Assembly: GCA_023511475.1 (NCBI GenBank)
Contig: JAIMBM010000188.1
Location: forward strand, 1-6,396
Reading direction: 5' to 3'
Length of the DNA stretch: 6,396 bases
Origin: Anaerolineae bacterium
GTDB taxonomy: Bacteria > Chloroflexota > Anaerolineae > SpSt-313
The notes below the pieces were generated by a model that worked only from the letters and a program-made list of their open reading frames with translations, did no database searches and was not told where the DNA came from. The position numbers were made by a program, and so were the translations under genes. Positions 4,848-6,396 of this stretch are shown piece by piece; the first letter of the stretch is position 1, and each line of letters begins with the position of its first letter.

Positions 4848-6396
4848 CTACGGGAGCCCTCGCCCGAAGGCGCCGGTCGCTGCCTGGCGGTCCAGCCAGA
4901 GCCAGGGAGCCGCGACTCTCAGCGCAACACCGGGTCCACAGTCCGGCGTGACGGTGACGGTGGCCTGCTCTCCGTAGGGGAGGTTCAGCGTGGCCTGGGC
5001 TTCGCCACGCCAGTCGGCGACCGCTGTGTATTGGGCAGCGCCCGACTCCGCAAAGGTTCCCCGGTCGGTCCTGAAGGAGAGCGGGCAGCCGGGCAGGCGA
5101 TAGCGGATGTTGGCCAGCGCCGCAGTGACGACAACCCTGCCGTCTTGCTCTGTGCGGGCGCTCGCCTGCAGGCGGAGCCAGGGCTCGACCATGAAGCGGC
5201 CGAGGCCCTCTACCAGCGCGCCGCTGCCGTCCGGGCGGGGTCCGTCGTTGGCGCCCCACCAGTTGTCGGTCGCATCGATGGGGGCGAGGGACTCGCTGCG
5301 CAGGGCGGCGGCCACGTGGCCGCAGAAGATGTTCCCGCGGATGCGCACCTGGTCCTTCTTCACGGATGGACCCAGCAGGACGCCTGTAATGTTCTCGTGA
5401 AAGGCGTTGCCCTGCACGCTTGCCCGCAGGCCATAGCCTCCATCATCGTCGAGGCGCAGCCCCCAGCACGCACTCCGAATGGTGTTGTTCTCGATGGTGA
5501 CTTCGGTGCTGGTGATGACCGTGCCGACGCTGAGGGCGCAGGCCACAGTTCGGTCGAACGTGTTGCCGGCAATGCGGGCAGTGCCGCCGGTCAGGGCGTT
5601 GAGCCCCCACTGGAATCCCTGCACAGTGTTGTTGGCGACGAGGACGTTGCGGTAACCGTATAGCGCGAGGGCCGTGGTGGGCGTGAGGGGCTCTGTAGTG
5701 CCTATGAGGGTGTTGCGCTCGATGGTGGAGCTTTCATTGTCCAGGATGTAGATGGCCCTGGCGTTGGGCGTGCCTGCGGTGACAGTATTCTCGCGGATGC
5801 TGGTGGAGGAGTGCCGGGAGGAGTAGATGCCGATACCATCCGTGAGGACGCCGGAGACCGTGTTCCCGGCGATGGTGGCGCGGGTGTTGTATACATAGAT
5901 GCCACGGGTGCAGCCGGACACGAGGTTGTCCCTGATCTCGATACCGGTCGCTGGCAGGAGACCGTACTCCCACTCACCGACTGCGCTGGCAAGGGCGTTG
6001 ATGTTGACGGCCACTCCAAAGTAGCCGCCGAGGATGCGGTTCCGGCGTATGGTGATGCCGCGGATGGGCTCCTGCTGAAACCCCGGCCCGATGACCTGGA
6101 TCGCCGCCCGACGGCCCGCGAGGACTGTCAGCCCCTCAACCGTTACCTGGTTAGCTGCGATGGTCAGCGCGACGTCAGCAAAGCGAGGCGCGATGATGGC
6201 CCCGCCGGAGCTATCCGCAACGAGGCGACAGGGGCGGTCGATCCGCACCCCCTCCTCATACCGACCGGGGAGGACGTAGACGGTGCCGCCGGGAGCCACG
6301 GCGCGCAGCCCGGCCGCGATGTTTGCGAAGGCATCTACCTGCCAGATGTGCCCATCGTTCCTGCAGAACTGGCAGTAGTCGTCATCCACCCAGACC
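4848..6396 (-). CDS. Right-handed parallel beta-helix (NosD-like) secreted protein with Ig-like C-terminal domain, 5' partial
   Basis: The frame is open to the window edge (VWVDDDYCQFC), so the signal peptide and true start lie outside; the GTG at 6389 is probably not the start. Numbering is from that GTG. Residues 1-110 form the opening cap, including DAFANIAAGLRAVAPGGTVYVLPGRY, given here only as the region at residues 19-44, which is typical of beta-helix proteins. Residues 113-380 hold about eleven PbH1-type coils with recurring I-x-x-N-x-I/V/F asparagine-ladder steps (IRRNRI, IRDNLV, IAGNTV, IERNTL, VANNTV, IENNTI, IRGNIF), closed by DNWWGANDGP. Residues 406-485 resemble an Ig-like or Big-1-type domain (FRTDRGTF, ATLNLPYGEQATVTV). 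There is no LPXTG motif or C-terminal membrane anchor. Such proteins are usually exported and bind or cleave polysaccharide, but no catalytic residues are recognised, so function is open. It is 385 bases upstream of the sulfatase on the same strand. Confidence 0.88.
   Translation of the reverse strand, partial: VWVDDDYCQFCRNDGHIWQVDAFANIAAGLRAVAPGGTVYVLPGRYEEGVRIDRPCRLVADSSGGAIIAPRFADVALTIAANQVTVEGLTVLAGRRAAIQVIGPGFQQEPIRGITIRRNRILGGYFGVAVNINALASAVGEWEYGLLPATGIEIRDNLVSGCTRGIYVYNTRATIAGNTVSGVLTDGIGIYSSRHSSTSIRENTVTAGTPNARAIYILDNESSTIERNTLIGTTEPLTPTTALALYGYRNVLVANNTVQGFQWGLNALTGGTARIAGNTFDRTVACALSVGTVITSTEVTIENNTIRSACWGLRLDDDGGYGLRASVQGNAFHENITGVLLGPSVKKDQVRIRGNIFCGHVAAALRSESLAPIDATDNWWGANDGPRPDGSGALVEGLGRFMVEPWLRLQASARTEQDGRVVVTAALANIRYRLPGCPLSFRTDRGTFAESGAAQYTAVADWRGEAQATLNLPYGEQATVTVTPDCGPGVALRVAAPWLWLDRQAATGAFGRGLP

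Noticed and set aside
4508..4951. 147-codon plus-strand frame across the 4463-4847 gap
   Set aside because: It runs into the end of the beta-helix gene in antisense, becomes Arg-rich, and has no Shine-Dalgarno site or family resemblance.
4773..5663. 296-codon plus-strand frame opposite the beta-helix gene
   Set aside because: It is antisense to a clearly repeated beta-helix coding region and has no recognisable domain.

Overview
The window looks like bacterial DNA, most likely from a metagenomic assembly. It appears to join two different sequences at about position 690. Left of that point (1-690) the DNA is about 58% GC by hand count and often uses TTG/TTA for leucine. It holds the 3' end of a DUF962/Mpo1-like membrane protein gene and the first two thirds of a stand-alone tRNA-binding (MetG C-terminal/Trbp111-type) OB-fold gene. 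Right of it the DNA is about 74% GC near the junction and uses CTC/CTG for leucine almost exclusively. It holds a CPBP-family intramembrane protease, a small membrane protein, an AtsA-like arylsulfatase and a parallel beta-helix surface protein. The beta-helix style (VDDDYC start, DNWWG end) and the GC content remind me of Chloroflexota, but this is recollection, not a search result. The left part cannot be placed from so little sequence.

Layout. 1-303 (+): DUF962 gene, 5' end cut by the window edge. 304-474: gap with no convincing promoter. 475-1608 (+): one open frame made of a truncated tRNA-binding domain joined to a nearly complete CPBP protease. 1609-1767: convergent gap with three GC-rich inverted repeats. 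1768-2091 (-): 107-residue protein with an arginine-rich N-terminus, one membrane segment and an acidic tail. 2121-4462 (-): arylsulfatase with the CSPTR formylglycine motif and a probable one-base frameshift 14 codons after its start. 4463-4847: gap with no recognisable gene. 4848-6396 (-): beta-helix protein whose N-terminus lies beyond the window edge.

The sulfatase and the small membrane protein are 29 bases apart on the same strand, each with a strong Shine-Dalgarno site, so they are probably co-transcribed. The sulfatase would release sulfate from an organic sulfate ester. The role of its small partner is unknown. The beta-helix gene lies upstream on the same strand but is 385 bases away, so shared transcription is uncertain. 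No mobile element, CRISPR array, tRNA or rRNA was seen. The two points most worth checking are the domain-breaking junction near 690, which is probably an assembly chimera, and the frameshift at the sulfatase start. I did not find a convincing new biological system.
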